This document shows positions 1 to 8,927 of a DNA stretch of 64,000 bases, one piece after another. This DNA comes from AP-15 sp963787425 (GTDB lineage: Bacteria > Pseudomonadota > Alphaproteobacteria > ATCC43930 > CGMCC-115725): NCBI GenBank assembly GCA_963787425.1, contig CAWBCV010000006.1, positions 62,001 to 126,000 of the forward strand. The letters run 5' to 3'. The first letter of the stretch is position 1. The number at the start of each line of letters is the position of its first letter. Below the pieces are notes generated by a model that worked only from the letters and a program-made list of their open reading frames with translations, did not search any database and was not told the DNA's origin. Position numbers and translations under genes: made by a program.

Positions 1-694
1 CGGAATTGCCCCGGTTGATCGAGGCGTCGGTCTGCAAAAAATCATCGTAGGGGCCGGATTGGATGTCCCGCTGGCGTGCCGAGAGGATGCCAGCGGTGAC
101 GCTGCCGCCGAGACCGAACGGATTGCCGATCGCCAGTACCCAATCGCCCACCCGCGAGGCGTCGCTGTCGCCCCAGGTAGCGGCTGTCAACGGCTTGTCG
201 GTCTTGACCTTAAGCAGCGCGATATCGGTCTTGGTGTCGCGCCCCACTAATTCGGCCTTCAGATTGGTGTCGTCGTGCAAAATGACGGTGATCTCGTCGG
301 CGTCGGCGATCACGTGATTGTTGGTTACGACATAACCCGCCGGGTCGATGATGAAGCCGGAGCCGAGAGAGGTGCCCTTGCGCGGCTGAGCCTCCGGACG
401 GCCTCCCTTGGGTACGCCATGCTCGAAGAAGTCCCGAAAGAACTCCTCGAACGGCGAGCCGGGGGGGAACTGAGGGATATCGGGTCCGCTGTGCTCACGC
501 CCGTGCTCGGATTTCACCGTTTGAGTGGTTGAAATGTTGACCACCGAGGGCAGTAGCTTTTCCGCGAGATCGGCGAAGCTGTCGGGCGCCGGCCGAGCGG
601 CGGCAGGCTGGACGAGCCCCGCCGGCGCGATCAGAAAAACAGCGACCACGCTCGCAGCCGCGCGGCGCGCTAGGTTGGATGGCAGAAAGGGCAC
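1..694 (-). CDS. degP: DegP/HtrA-family periplasmic serine protease, C-terminal part off the window
   Basis: Trypsin-like protease of the Do/DegP family that degrades or refolds damaged envelope proteins in the periplasm. The visible 231 residues hold an N-terminal signal peptide (about 1-33, ending in an Ala-rich stretch), the catalytic His at about 127 in TNNHV and the catalytic Asp at about 157 in TDIALL. The catalytic Ser and PDZ domains lie beyond the left edge; the last visible residues, INRGNS, lead into the GNSGGP active-site loop. I chose the GTG at 694 because AGGAG (704-708) precedes it by 9 bases; no competing start has a ribosome site. It is the last visible gene of the hflK-hflC-DUF2065-degP series, a common alphaproteobacterial order that joins two arms of envelope protein quality control. 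Family assignment is secure. Confidence 0.93.
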   Translation of the reverse strand, partial: MPFLPSNLARRAAASVVAVFLIAPAGLVQPAAARPAPDSFADLAEKLLPSVVNISTTQTVKSEHGREHSGPDIPQFPPGSPFEEFFRDFFEHGVPKGGRPEAQPRKGTSLGSGFIIDPAGYVVTNNHVIADADEITVILHDDTNLKAELVGRDTKTDIALLKVKTDKPLTAATWGDSDASRVGDWVLAIGNPFGLGGSVTAGILSARQRDIQSGPYDDFLQTDASINRGNS

Positions 695-821
695 CAAAAT
701 CAACTCCTAGGAGCAAAAGCGGACGATCGGGTTTTTCAAGCGATCACCGAGGATCTGTTGCGGGCTGCATCCGTGATCGGAGGAGAAGCCTTGCGCATAC
801 CGGCCTAGTGTACCGCCAACA

Positions 822-1007
822 TCATCGTCGCACCAGCCAGACAAGGACAACTCCAGCACAGGCGGCCGCCAGCCCCGCCAGCCTCAAAGTTTGCGGCGGA
901 ACGGCAAGAGCACGCGCCGCGGCGCGCTTCATGCCTTCCGGAAAAAGGGCGTAGAGAGCGCCCTCGATAACCAGGACAAGAGCGAGCGCCGTCCACAAAT
1001 CCCTCAT
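822..1007 (-). CDS. DUF2065 (YjeT-type) small inner-membrane protein
   Basis: A 61-residue protein with two predicted membrane helices (about 5-22 and 42-59) joined by a short polar loop containing FPEGMKR, the hallmark of the DUF2065/YjeT family. Members almost always sit directly downstream of hflC, as here (28 bases after the hflC stop), and are thought to associate with the HflKC-FtsH complex, though no biochemical role is established. It ends in a basic VRR tail, which suggests a cytoplasmic C terminus. Co-transcription with hflKC is inferred from spacing and strand. Confidence 0.85.
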   Translation of the reverse strand: MRDLWTALALVLVIEGALYALFPEGMKRAAARALAVPPQTLRLAGLAAACAGVVLVWLVRR

Positions 1008-1035
1008 TGCCCGCCAGGTGGCACGCCGGGATGGC

Positions 1036-1959
1036 TCATCGTGAACCAGCCGTCGCCCCAGCCGTGGGCCCTGGCGGCGTGGGCTTCGCCCCCGTCCCGT
1101 CCAAATTCTCGAAAAACCGGAAAAAGCCGCTATCCGGGGTGAGCACGAAAGAAGTGGTCCGGCCGTTCAGTGCGTCGCGATAGGCCTGCATCGAGCGGTA
1201 AAAGGCAAAGAACTGCTTATCCTGCCCAAAGGCCTCGGCGTAGGTCTTGATGCTCTGGGCATCGCCATCACCGCGGACCTTCTGCGCGTCGCGCTGAGCT
1301 TCGGCGAGGATCACGGTGCGTTCGCGCTCGGCGTTTGCGCGGACAGTCTGGGCCGCCTCGGCGCCCTCGCCGCGGTATTGCGCCGCTTGCTGCTCGCGTT
1401 CCGACTTCATGCGGGCGAAGATCGCTTGGCTGTTTTCCTCGGGCAGGTCGGCGCGGCGGATGCGGACATCGATGACGTCGATGCCAAAGGACTTCCCCTG
1501 TGCGCTTACTTCATCGCGGATCTGATGCATGATCGCGGGGCGCTGGTGCGACAGCAGAGCCGATAAGGTGACGTTGCCGAGCACGCGCCGCAGGCTGCCG
1601 CTGACCATTGCATTGAGCCGTGCGCGAACGGCGGCTTCGGTGCTCACCGTCTGGTAGAACAACAGCGGGTCGGTGATGCGGTAGCGGGTGTAGGTGTCTA
1701 CGACTAGCCGTTTCTGGTCTGAGACGATGACCTCTTCCGGCGGGGGCTCGAAATCGAGCAGCCGATTGTCATAGAAAATGACATTCTCGATGAATGGACG
1801 CTTCACCTGCAACCCCGGGTCGCGAATGACCCGTCGCGGCTGGCCCAATTGCAGAACGAGCGCCTCCTCGGTCTGGTCGACGATAAACAGCGAACTCATC
1901 GCAAAAACGCCGGCGACGATAAGCACGACGGCGGTGACGGCGAGGATACGGCGGTTCAC
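1036..1959 (-). CDS. hflC: HflC, regulator of FtsH protease (SPFH/band 7)
   Basis: HflC forms with HflK a large membrane cage around the AAA protease FtsH and limits its attack on membrane substrates. The 307-residue product starts with one membrane anchor (about 5-24), followed by the SPFH/band-7 domain from VDQTEEALVLQLG onward, a charged coiled-coil rich in Glu, Ala and Arg (about 180-245) and a Pro/Gly/Thr-rich tail. The GTG at 1959 is chosen because a strong GAGGAGG site lies just before it and it falls 10 bases after the hflK stop; a longer in-frame version would overlap hflK by over 100 bases and adds residues unlike the family. Confidence 0.93.
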   Translation of the reverse strand: MNRRILAVTAVVLIVAGVFAMSSLFIVDQTEEALVLQLGQPRRVIRDPGLQVKRPFIENVIFYDNRLLDFEPPPEEVIVSDQKRLVVDTYTRYRITDPLLFYQTVSTEAAVRARLNAMVSGSLRRVLGNVTLSALLSHQRPAIMHQIRDEVSAQGKSFGIDVIDVRIRRADLPEENSQAIFARMKSEREQQAAQYRGEGAEAAQTVRANAERERTVILAEAQRDAQKVRGDGDAQSIKTYAEAFGQDKQFFAFYRSMQAYRDALNGRTTSFVLTPDSGFFRFFENLDGTGAKPTPPGPTAGATAGSR

Positions 1960-1969
1960 GATCCCCTCC

Positions 1970-3199
1970 TCATTGCCGACGCAGCGGTGGCACGGCAGCC
2001 GCTGGCGACTGCGTCCCGCCGGTGGACGATCCGCCCACTCCCGAGCCGTTCCCCAGAGCGCCTCCCGGCGGCGACACATTGGCCGTCCCGGTACCGAGGG
2101 TAGGGAGCGGCAGATAGGGGAGGACCCCGGTCCCGCCCTCGGCCGGTTTGTCGATGATTACCTTGTTGCTGTTCTTCAGGATCTCTTCCATGGTCTCCAG
2201 GTAGAGGCGCTGCTGCGTGACATCCTGAGAAACCTTGAAGGCGTTGTAAACCGAGAGGAAACGATCGGCATCACCCTGAGCGCGAGCCGTGATCTCTTGC
2301 CGGTAGGCGTCAGCCTCCTGCTTGATCCGAACCGCATCGCCGCGCGCCCGCGGAATGATATCGTTACGGTAGGATTCTGCTTCATTGCGCAGCCGCTCGC
2401 GGTCGGCGAGCGCCCGCTGCACGTCGCGGAACGCATCGATGACCGGGGCCGGCGGGTCGACCTTGAGCAGCTGCAGCTGGGTGAGCTCGATTCCTGCGTT
2501 ATAGACGTTGAGGATCCCTTGCAGCAGGGCTTGCGTATCGGTTTCGATCTTGCCGCGGCCCTCCGACAGCGCCTGGGCGATCGGGGTCTCGCCAACCACT
2601 TCGCGCATGGCGCTCTCGGCGGCGGATTTGACCGTCGCCTCGGGGTCCCGGATGTTAAAGAGATAAGCCTGGGCGTCCTTGATGACCCAAAAGACGGTGA
2701 AATTGATGTCGACGATGTTCTCGTCGCCAGTCAACATCAGCGCCTCTTCAGGCACTTGGCGGGTGACCTGGCCTCGGCCCGGGCCCTCGGCGTTGCGATA
2801 GCCGATTTCGGTCCGGTTGACGCGGGTCACGCTCGGCGTCAGGACCGTCTCGATCGGGGTCGGCAGGTGATAGTTGAGGCCCGGCTGTGTCGTCCGATTA
2901 TAGGCGCCGAAGCGCAGAACGACCCCGACCTCGTCGGGCAGAACGCGGTAGAAGCCGCTCGCCAACCAGATGACGAGGATGCCGAGCACGACGATGGCGA
3001 TGCCGCTGCCCGTTCCAAAGCCTCCCGGCAACACGCGTCGAAAGCGGTCCTGGCCGCGCCGCAAGAGCTCCTCGAAGTCGGGAGGCTGCGGGCCCCTACC
3101 ACGCGGGCTCGGTCCGCCGCTGCCGCGGTTGCCGCCCCAGGGGCCGCCGCCGCGTGGCCCGCTGCCCCATGGCCCACCGCCCTGACTTTTCCAGAACAT
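1970..3199 (-). CDS. hflK: HflK, regulator of FtsH protease (SPFH/band 7)
   Basis: Partner of HflC in the FtsH-controlling membrane cage. The roughly 409-residue protein has the typical Gly/Pro/Trp-rich cytoplasmic N terminus (repeats of GGGPWG), one membrane helix (about 70-90), an SPFH domain beginning VLPDEVGVVLRFG, a long coiled-coil rich in Arg/Glu and a Gly/Ser/Thr-rich C-terminal tail. The ATG at 3199 has GGAAAGG about 10 bases upstream and gives the usual MFWK-type start; an in-frame GTG at 3226 lacks a ribosome site. It begins the hflK-hflC-DUF2065-degP operon and is transcribed divergently from mrp, with about 350 bases between the two starts. Confidence 0.93.
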   Translation of the reverse strand: MFWKSQGGGPWGSGPRGGGPWGGNRGSGGPSPRGRGPQPPDFEELLRRGQDRFRRVLPGGFGTGSGIAIVVLGILVIWLASGFYRVLPDEVGVVLRFGAYNRTTQPGLNYHLPTPIETVLTPSVTRVNRTEIGYRNAEGPGRGQVTRQVPEEALMLTGDENIVDINFTVFWVIKDAQAYLFNIRDPEATVKSAAESAMREVVGETPIAQALSEGRGKIETDTQALLQGILNVYNAGIELTQLQLLKVDPPAPVIDAFRDVQRALADRERLRNEAESYRNDIIPRARGDAVRIKQEADAYRQEITARAQGDADRFLSVYNAFKVSQDVTQQRLYLETMEEILKNSNKVIIDKPAEGGTGVLPYLPLPTLGTGTANVSPPGGALGNGSGVGGSSTGGTQSPAAAVPPLRRQ

Positions 3200-3238
3200 C
3201 GAACCCGAACCTTTCCGCGATGCCACCTTTGGGGATGT

Positions 3239-3267
3239 CGCCCCGGGGGGATATCGCCCCGGGGGGA
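3239..3267. repeat. Tandem CCCCGGGG palindromes upstream of hflK
   Basis: A 13-base unit CGCCCCGGGGGGA occurs twice at a 16-base period in the hflK leader region, 40 to 70 bases upstream of the hflK ATG. Each copy is itself a C4/G6 palindrome, so the transcript could form two short GC hairpins or one competing structure. No Rho-independent terminator follows. It may be an operator or an mRNA structure for hflK; this is inference from position only. Confidence 0.5.
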
Positions 3268-3549
3268 AGTCGGCTTGGGGCCGCTTTCAACCGAGCGGGT
3301 CCCCATTGGTTGCGACGCGCGAAATGCGCGACCCGATAGAGAGCATGGGCGGGTGTTGTCAAGTCGGGTCGCCGGTCCCAAATCCCGCATATCCGGCGGC
3401 GCTCATGGCCCAGTCACGATGAACGGAATGCGTCCTCGCGTGCACCGGCCACCAGCTTACTCGATCGCCAGTTTGCCTCATCCGGCGCTCCGAACCAAGC
3501 GCCACGATCGATCACCCGCGATCTTCCGGCCCGCCGCGAGGAGAATGAA

Positions 3550-4668
3550 ATGAGTGCCGTCACCGAACGACAAGTTCTCGACGCGCTGGGCCGCATCGCT
3601 GATCCCGACAAGGGCGCCGACATTGTCTCGCTCGGCATGGTATCGGGCCTGGTTATCCGCGACGGCAATGTCGCCTTCGCGATCGAGGTCGAGAGCGAGC
3701 GCGGCCCGCGTCTCGAACCGTTGAGGAAGGCGGCCGAGAAGGCGGTCGAGGCGCTGCCGGGCGCGCTTTCGGTGACCGCGGTGCTGACGGCGCAGGCGCC
3801 GCCGCGGGGCCGCGCGGCCCCGCAGCCGCCGCCGGCGCCAGCCGGCGTCCGCACCGCACGCGGGGCCGTGCCCGGGGTCGGCGCGATCGTCGCAGTGGCG
3901 TCCGGCAAGGGGGGCGTCGGGAAATCGACGGTGGCGGCCAATCTGGCGCTGGGGTTGCGGGCCAACGGGCTGCGCGTCGGAGTGCTCGATGCCGACATCT
4001 ATGGGCCTTCGATGCCGCGCATGCTGGGGATTTCCGGCCGGCCCCGCTCGCGCGACGGGAAGACGCTGATCCCGATGGAGAATTACGGGCTCAAATGCAT
4101 GTCGATGGGGTTCCTTGTGCCGGAGGACACACCGATGATCTGGCGCGGGCCGATGGTCATGAGCGCCTTGCAGCAAATGCTGCGCGAAGTCGAATGGGGC
4201 GAGCTCGACATCATGATTGCCGACATGCCGCCCGGCACAGGCGACGCGCAATTGACCATGGCTCAGCAGGTGCCGCTCGCCGGCGCGGTCATCGTCTCGA
4301 CCCCGCAGGACATCGCGCTTCTCGATGCTCGCAAGGGGCTCAACATGTTCCGCAAGGTCGACGTGCCGGTGCTCGGCATCGTGGAGAACATGAGCTATTT
4401 CCTCTGCCCGCATTGCGGCGGCCGCAGCGAGATCTTTTCGCATGGCGGCGCCCGCCAGGAGGCCGAGCGCCTCGGCACCGAATTTCTCGGCGAAGTGCCG
4501 CTCGACCTTATGATCCGCGAAACTTCCGACGGCGGCACGCCGATCACCGTGTCCGATCCCGACAACCCGCATGCCCAGGTTTTCCGGCAGATGGCAGCTC
4601 GCATCTGGGAGAAGGTCGCGGGCGCTGACGCTGAGCGCCGCGCACCGCCGCGCATCGTCATCGAATAG
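3550..4668 (+). CDS. mrp: Mrp/ApbC iron-sulfur cluster carrier ATPase
   Basis: P-loop ATPase that holds and delivers [4Fe-4S] clusters to client proteins in the cytoplasm. Of 372 residues, about 1-85 form the MIP18/DUF59 domain, followed by a Pro/Ala-rich linker (about 82-105) and the Mrp/NBP35 ATPase domain. The deviant Walker A GKGGVGKS lies at about 119-126 and LDADIYGPS is the following switch segment. The cluster-binding CPHC pair is at about 285-288. The ATG at 3550 has GAGGAG six to seven bases upstream. It is divergent from hflK and shows no operon partner. A broken second copy of its 3' half lies at 7466-7782. Confidence 0.95.
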   Translation: MSAVTERQVLDALGRIADPDKGADIVSLGMVSGLVIRDGNVAFAIEVESERGPRLEPLRKAAEKAVEALPGALSVTAVLTAQAPPRGRAAPQPPPAPAGVRTARGAVPGVGAIVAVASGKGGVGKSTVAANLALGLRANGLRVGVLDADIYGPSMPRMLGISGRPRSRDGKTLIPMENYGLKCMSMGFLVPEDTPMIWRGPMVMSALQQMLREVEWGELDIMIADMPPGTGDAQLTMAQQVPLAGAVIVSTPQDIALLDARKGLNMFRKVDVPVLGIVENMSYFLCPHCGGRSEIFSHGGARQEAERLGTEFLGEVPLDLMIRETSDGGTPITVSDPDNPHAQVFRQMAARIWEKVAGADAERRAPPRIVIE

Positions 4669-5127
4669 GCGCGCGGAGCTCAACATTCGCGAGCGCGACG
4701 TGCCCGTGCCCGTGCCCGGCTTCATGTAAAGTTTGTCGCGCAATATTTGAGACGCCTCGTGATTGCTTTATTGGTAAACGATATTTAAGCTGACGTTGGC
4801 TCGATGGTGAGGGAATTTTAAAACCCGGAAGTTGCCGAGACCAATACTGCTTGAACAAATCCAGTTTGTTCTCTCTAATACCCTCTACTGGCTCAGCCAC
4901 CGGCGGCGACGATGTCGGGAATTAGGGTAAAGCGGAATTGCAGCCGAGCAACGTCATAAACACAACGAAGGTTGAGAATGCGTTTCAGCGTTCACCCGGT
5001 TCCACTCGCTGGGGCGCCCCGTCACCACGGATATAAGATATGGTCTCGGTCGGAGCAGAGATCGCCCTGCAGCTATGGGTTCGAACAGAAGAACAACTCG
5101 GAGGCTAACTGCGTGGACTGCGACCGG
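4669..5127. other. Intergenic region without a supported gene
   Basis: About 460 bases between the mrp stop and the convergent TAXI lipoprotein gene. It begins with three direct copies of GTGCCC (about 4698-4716), then passes through a stretch of lower GC (about 4740-4880) unlike the flanking genes. Short open frames exist on both strands, but none has a ribosome site together with family-like sequence. No clear terminator hairpin with a T-run was seen. Confidence 0.5.
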
Positions 5128-6114
5128 CTACTGACGCATAAGGCCGGCCTCACGGTAAAATTTCAGAGCTCCTGGATGGATCGGCATGACCGACGAACTG
5201 GGCACAATGTCTTGGATCTCCAAGATCGACAGCGCGGGGTGCAACCGTCGGAAGGTCGCGAAGTTGTCGAAGACCGCTTTGACCGTGGCATAGACCAGCT
5301 CATCCGGCTGATTGCTGGTTGAGACGAGTACGGCCCGCGTGGCGATTGTCGGGATATCGCCAGGGTTGCCAACGTACATACCGCCCGGGATGATAGACGG
5401 GATGTAATAGGGATGCGTTGCAAGTAGGCGATCGATCGGCTGGCCGGCGACCGGCACCAGCCGTGCTCGGCAATCCGTCGTAGCCTCCTGCGTCAGCCCA
5501 TTGGGATGACCCGCCTCAAATATAACCGCGTCGACTTTATTATTGCAGAGCGCCTGGTTCTGCTCGGTCGGCGCAAGCTCCAGCACACGCTCAAGACCCG
5601 AGGTCGGCGATCCATAAAATCGGAGGATGACATCCCGAGTAAAGTTATACCCAACACCGCTCGTGCCAATGCCGACCCGCTTGCCGCGCAAGTCCTGGAA
5701 ATCGCGTATGCCGCTATCGGCGCGAGCGACAATGGTAAATGCCTCCGGGTAGAGAGAGATTACCATGCGGAGCTTCGGATCCGGGCCGGCGCCAGCGAAC
5801 GGTCCTTCACCATTGAAGGCGGCTACGGCGACATCGGTCTGCGAAAGGCCAAACGCCGAGTCGCCGCTCTCGACGCGTCGGATGTTCTCCACCGAGCCGT
5901 CGGAACTCACCGCGATACATGGCGTCTCCTGATGCTTGCCGTCGAGATTAAACATACGGCAGATCGCGTTTCCGACGGGATGATAGACACCGCCGGGGAT
6001 CCCGGTGGCGAGACTAACGGCGTTCGGGGCAAGGGCGTCGGAGGTCGCTGTGCAGCCCGCGACGGCGCTTGCGATCATAGCGACACCAAGACGTATCAGC
6101 CGCCTAAACGACAT
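5128..6114 (-). CDS. TAXI-family substrate-binding lipoprotein
   Basis: Periplasmic solute-binding protein of the TAXI (TRAP-associated extracytoplasmic immunogenic) family. The 328-residue product opens with a lipoprotein signal (AVAGC lipobox at about 17-21), then the family's ATGIPGGVYHPVGNAICR substrate-pocket segment, the GSVENIRRVESGDSAFGLSQ motif and the RVGIGTSGVGYN segment of the second lobe. The ATG at 6114 has AGGGGG about 10 bases before it. TAXI proteins normally work with a fused DctQM-type TRAP permease, and none is visible here. It follows the DUF6134 gene by about 34 bases and is probably cotranscribed with it. Its ligand cannot be told. Confidence 0.85.
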   Translation of the reverse strand: MSFRRLIRLGVAMIASAVAGCTATSDALAPNAVSLATGIPGGVYHPVGNAICRMFNLDGKHQETPCIAVSSDGSVENIRRVESGDSAFGLSQTDVAVAAFNGEGPFAGAGPDPKLRMVISLYPEAFTIVARADSGIRDFQDLRGKRVGIGTSGVGYNFTRDVILRFYGSPTSGLERVLELAPTEQNQALCNNKVDAVIFEAGHPNGLTQEATTDCRARLVPVAGQPIDRLLATHPYYIPSIIPGGMYVGNPGDIPTIATRAVLVSTSNQPDELVYATVKAVFDNFATFRRLHPALSILEIQDIVPSSSVMPIHPGALKFYREAGLMRQ

Positions 6115-6148
6115 AACGGAATGTCCCCCTTTCGCCGATGAGCGGTGT

Positions 6149-6856
6149 TCACGTTTCAAGCTGATATTGGACCGTCGAGCCGTCACGCTCGAACTCGCCG
6201 TGCACCCACATGTTCGATTTGTCATACCAAACGCTGCCGGCGTAATAGGGCGTGATGAACGTGTAGCGCGTCGCCTGAACCTGGCCTCCGGGTATCGCGA
6301 TTGGCTCGTCGGTAAGCTTGCGTGCGCTGACACCAATAACGCCGCCGCGCTGAGCATCGACCACTGTCCTCTGCTCCAGCATCGCCGGTGTCCACAGACT
6401 GTTTGATGTCAGGGTGGCAGCGGAAGCGATAAAGGGACCGCCCTTGCTCACCACACGAAACCCTTGAGGCGTCGCCGTGCCTTCGACGTGGAGGGGCTCG
6501 CCGTGCTCCACGGTTTCGCTATTCAATGAGACTAGGCGCCCGGCGCGCCAAGTTTCTTCGGAGCGATGAGTAAACGCGTAGGCGGTTATGAAAGCGACCT
6601 TGACCTCGAGATTGATCTGGGTCTTGACCCGCGTCTCACCGGTTGCCGACGAATATGAGACTGTATGAGTGCCTATCCCAATGCCCTTATATCTGACAGA
6701 GAAGCGCCGGTCGGCTGCTGCGGTCGGCAAGACCAATGCTGTAGCGGCATGAGAGACCAGAGGAAAAGCACAACTGACGGCCCCAGCAAACCCGCCCATG
6801 AGGAACTCGCGCCGCCGAGTAGACGTCCCCTCTTGACCAGAGCTCAATTGAAACAT
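6149..6856 (-). CDS. Tat-exported DUF6134-type protein
   Basis: A protein of about 235 residues that matches my recollection of the DUF6134 family, whose function is unknown. The N terminus has a twin-arginine export signal: RRREFLMGGFAG followed by a hydrophobic stretch and an SHAA cleavage region. The mature part is rich in beta-strand-like sequence with the family-like opening FSVRYKGIGIGTHTVSY. The ATG at 6856 has AGAGG about 9 bases upstream and places the twin-arginine close to the N terminus; another ATG at 6907 is possible but lacks a ribosome site. It precedes the TAXI lipoprotein on the same strand with a 34-base gap, so the two exported proteins may act together. Confidence 0.72.
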   Translation of the reverse strand: MFQLSSGQEGTSTRRREFLMGGFAGAVSCAFPLVSHAATALVLPTAAADRRFSVRYKGIGIGTHTVSYSSATGETRVKTQINLEVKVAFITAYAFTHRSEETWRAGRLVSLNSETVEHGEPLHVEGTATPQGFRVVSKGGPFIASAATLTSNSLWTPAMLEQRTVVDAQRGGVIGVSARKLTDEPIAIPGGQVQATRYTFITPYYAGSVWYDKSNMWVHGEFERDGSTVQYQLET

Positions 6857-7465
6857 CGGCGTGGCCTCTATTTCTGATAAGACCCCGAAGCTATTCCCCT
6901 CGGACATTCGGTGCCGAAGGCGTCGTTCATTAGTGGTGGACTCAGCGAGACATTAGACAGCAAGGACGATCGCCGCAACCACCTGCCAAAGGCGCAAAGC
7001 ACAGGCGCCAAAGGCCACAGTGGTCGTAGGAGACGGTCGAACGCGCCTCGAATCGCGAAGGCAGTAGTGCCGGCAGGCAGGAATCGCGTGGATGATTGGC
7101 CGTATCAGCACAGGGTGGATGTGGATGTGCCGCGCCTGGCGGGTGCCATGGTGCTGAAATATGCGTGAAGGCGTGTAACGGATCAGATGGGCAGGGCGCG
7201 GCGGTTGAAGCGCCGGGTCGGCGGCTTCAAATCGGCTACGGCGGTTTCTTTCACATTAGCCGCGCCCTTTGCCGCCGATGTAGCGGCAAGGCCGCCGAAA
7301 TCGCGAAATCGGTGCGACAGAGTTATTCATCTCGCTGTCCTAATACTTCCGATTTTGGCACCACCCGGAAGAGCGGAAATAGCTGCTGATTTCTGCACTT
7401 GGAGTGAAGGAGCACAATGGCAAAGCACAGGCCGTGCCATTTATGAGTTCGCGGCTTTTAAAATG
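6857..7465. other. Intergenic region without a supported gene
   Basis: About 600 bases between the DUF6134 gene and the mrp remnant. Open frames are present in all directions as expected at this GC content, but none shows a recognisable family, a credible ribosome site or a signal peptide. Together with the mrp remnant and the bases up to 7979 it makes a gene-poor stretch of about 1.1 kb that looks like debris. Confidence 0.45.
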
Positions 7466-7782
7466 GCCTGCGCGTCGGGGTGCTCGACGCCGACATCTAC
7501 GGCCCCTCGATACCGCGCATGCTCGGGACTGCGGCGGCCGCAGCGAGATCTTTTCGCAGGCAGCGCCCGCTTGGAAGCCGAACGGCTCGGCGCCGAATTT
7601 CGCGGGGAGGGGCCGCTCGACCCGACGATCCACGAAACCTCCGACGCCGGCACCCCGATCACCGTCGCCGAGCCCGACAATCCGCACGCGCTGGTTTTCT
7701 GCCATATGGCAGCCCGCACTTGGGACAAGTCGCCGGGGAAGCCGCTGATCGCCGCCCGCCGCCGCGCATTGTCATCGAATAG
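7466..7782 (+). pseudogene. Decayed partial copy of mrp/apbC
   Basis: Two blocks of mrp are joined here. The first (about 7466-7530) matches the segment encoding LRVGVLDADIYGPSMPRMLG of the intact gene (near 3968-4030). The second (about 7531-7782) matches the 3' end from the CGGRSEIFS region to the stop (near 4415-4668), including the terminal RIVIE and TAG. The P-loop, the centre of the ATPase domain and the CPHC cluster site are missing, and the second block needs at least two changes of reading frame. It cannot make a working Mrp. The preserved order and the identical C-terminal end show that it derives from a full mrp copy, by duplication or by import of a relative's gene, followed by deletion. 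Confidence 0.88.
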
Positions 7783-7979
7783 ATGAACTCGCTGCTTACG
7801 GGGTGGCGCGCGGTTCTTGGCATCTCAGCAACTATAAAATTGACACATTCGCATCTTATCCTTCACCACGTCGGGAGATTCGACAACGTTGCGGCTTGCC
7901 GAGGGAGATTCTGGTGCCTGTAAATTTCTTGCAGAAACAGGTGAACGGTGCGGGAGAGGCGCTTTCAGCCGCATGCCGT

Positions 7980-8927
7980 TCAGCGCTGCGGGGCGCGGCC
8001 CAGCAACGCCATCAGCTCGCGCCATTCTCGCGCCGACAGGCCGCTCGATGTCTGGTTCACCTGCTCGCCGTCGATCATGCGGCGAATGACGGCGAGACCG
8101 GTAGCTGAGATCGTAGCCGCATTCATTCGGTATTCGAGAAAGGCGGCGTGGGCCATCGGGACCCAGTGCGCGAGCGTCTCCAGCATGACTTCGGCATAGG
8201 CTCGGATCTCGTATTGCGCGTGGGGATCGGCGCGCAACGACAGGAAATGCATCAGATTGTGCAGGTCGGTCTTCCAATACCACTGGGTGTAGAAGCCGAG
8301 CGAAAGGTTGATGCGGGCGAGCTCGCGGGCGAGGCCGGGCTGCGCCGGGTCGATGGGCGAGCCCGATGCATCTTCGTTGAGGAGTTGGGCATAGCTCACA
8401 TAGGCGTTCTCCGCGTCTCGACGCAGCAGGTCGAGGACGCGTTGCGCGGCTTCGCCCTCGACAATCGCGCCGCGGCCCTGGCGATTCGTCGTGGCCTGCA
8501 CCGCCAGGTGCTCAGGGTCCGGGATGTAGAACTCCTTATCGAGGATCGAGTAGCGCGCCGAGTATTCGTTCACATTCGCCGTGCGATGCCGGATCCATTG
8601 CCGCGCCACAAAGATCGGCAGCTTTACGTGGTACTTGATCTCGCACATCTCGAACGGCGTCGTATGGCGGTGGCGCATCAGATAATTGATCAGCCCCTGG
8701 TCCTCACTGACCTTGCGGGTGCCGCGGCCGTAGGAGACGCGGGCCGCCTGCACGATCGCCGCGTCGTCGCCCATGTAATCGACGACGCGGACAAGCCCGT
8801 GATCGAGAACGGAAATCGGCTCGTAAAGGATCGCTTCGAGCGACGGCACCGTGGCACGGCGCGTCTCATGCGTTGCGCCTTGCTGCGCAGCGATTTCTTG
8901 CTGTTGCTCTGCCGTCAGCCGCCTCAT
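7980..8927 (-). CDS. thyX: FAD-dependent thymidylate synthase ThyX
   Basis: Flavin-dependent thymidylate synthase that makes dTMP from dUMP with methylenetetrahydrofolate and NADPH. The 315-residue protein has the signature RHRTANVNEYSARY at about 113-126 (family pattern RHR-x7-S-x-R-Y), preceded by HRHTTPFEMCEIKYHVKLP, which binds FAD and nucleotide, and followed by the conserved INLSLGFYTQWYWKTDLHNLMHF region split over two helices. The N-terminal 25 residues are a Gln-rich extension. The ATG overlaps the stop of the upstream unknown gene as ATGA, so translation is probably coupled. No thyA is visible in the window. Confidence 0.95.
   Translation of the reverse strand: MRRLTAEQQQEIAAQQGATHETRRATVPSLEAILYEPISVLDHGLVRVVDYMGDDAAIVQAARVSYGRGTRKVSEDQGLINYLMRHRHTTPFEMCEIKYHVKLPIFVARQWIRHRTANVNEYSARYSILDKEFYIPDPEHLAVQATTNRQGRGAIVEGEAAQRVLDLLRRDAENAYVSYAQLLNEDASGSPIDPAQPGLARELARINLSLGFYTQWYWKTDLHNLMHFLSLRADPHAQYEIRAYAEVMLETLAHWVPMAHAAFLEYRMNAATISATGLAVIRRMIDGEQVNQTSSGLSAREWRELMALLGRAPQR

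Noticed and set aside
1778..3553. A 591-codon open frame on the plus strand across hflC and hflK
   Set aside because: Antisense to two confidently identified genes and without any conserved motif.
4658..4900. A possible 80-residue gene after mrp on the minus strand
   Set aside because: It overlaps the mrp end, has no ribosome site and no resemblance to a known family.
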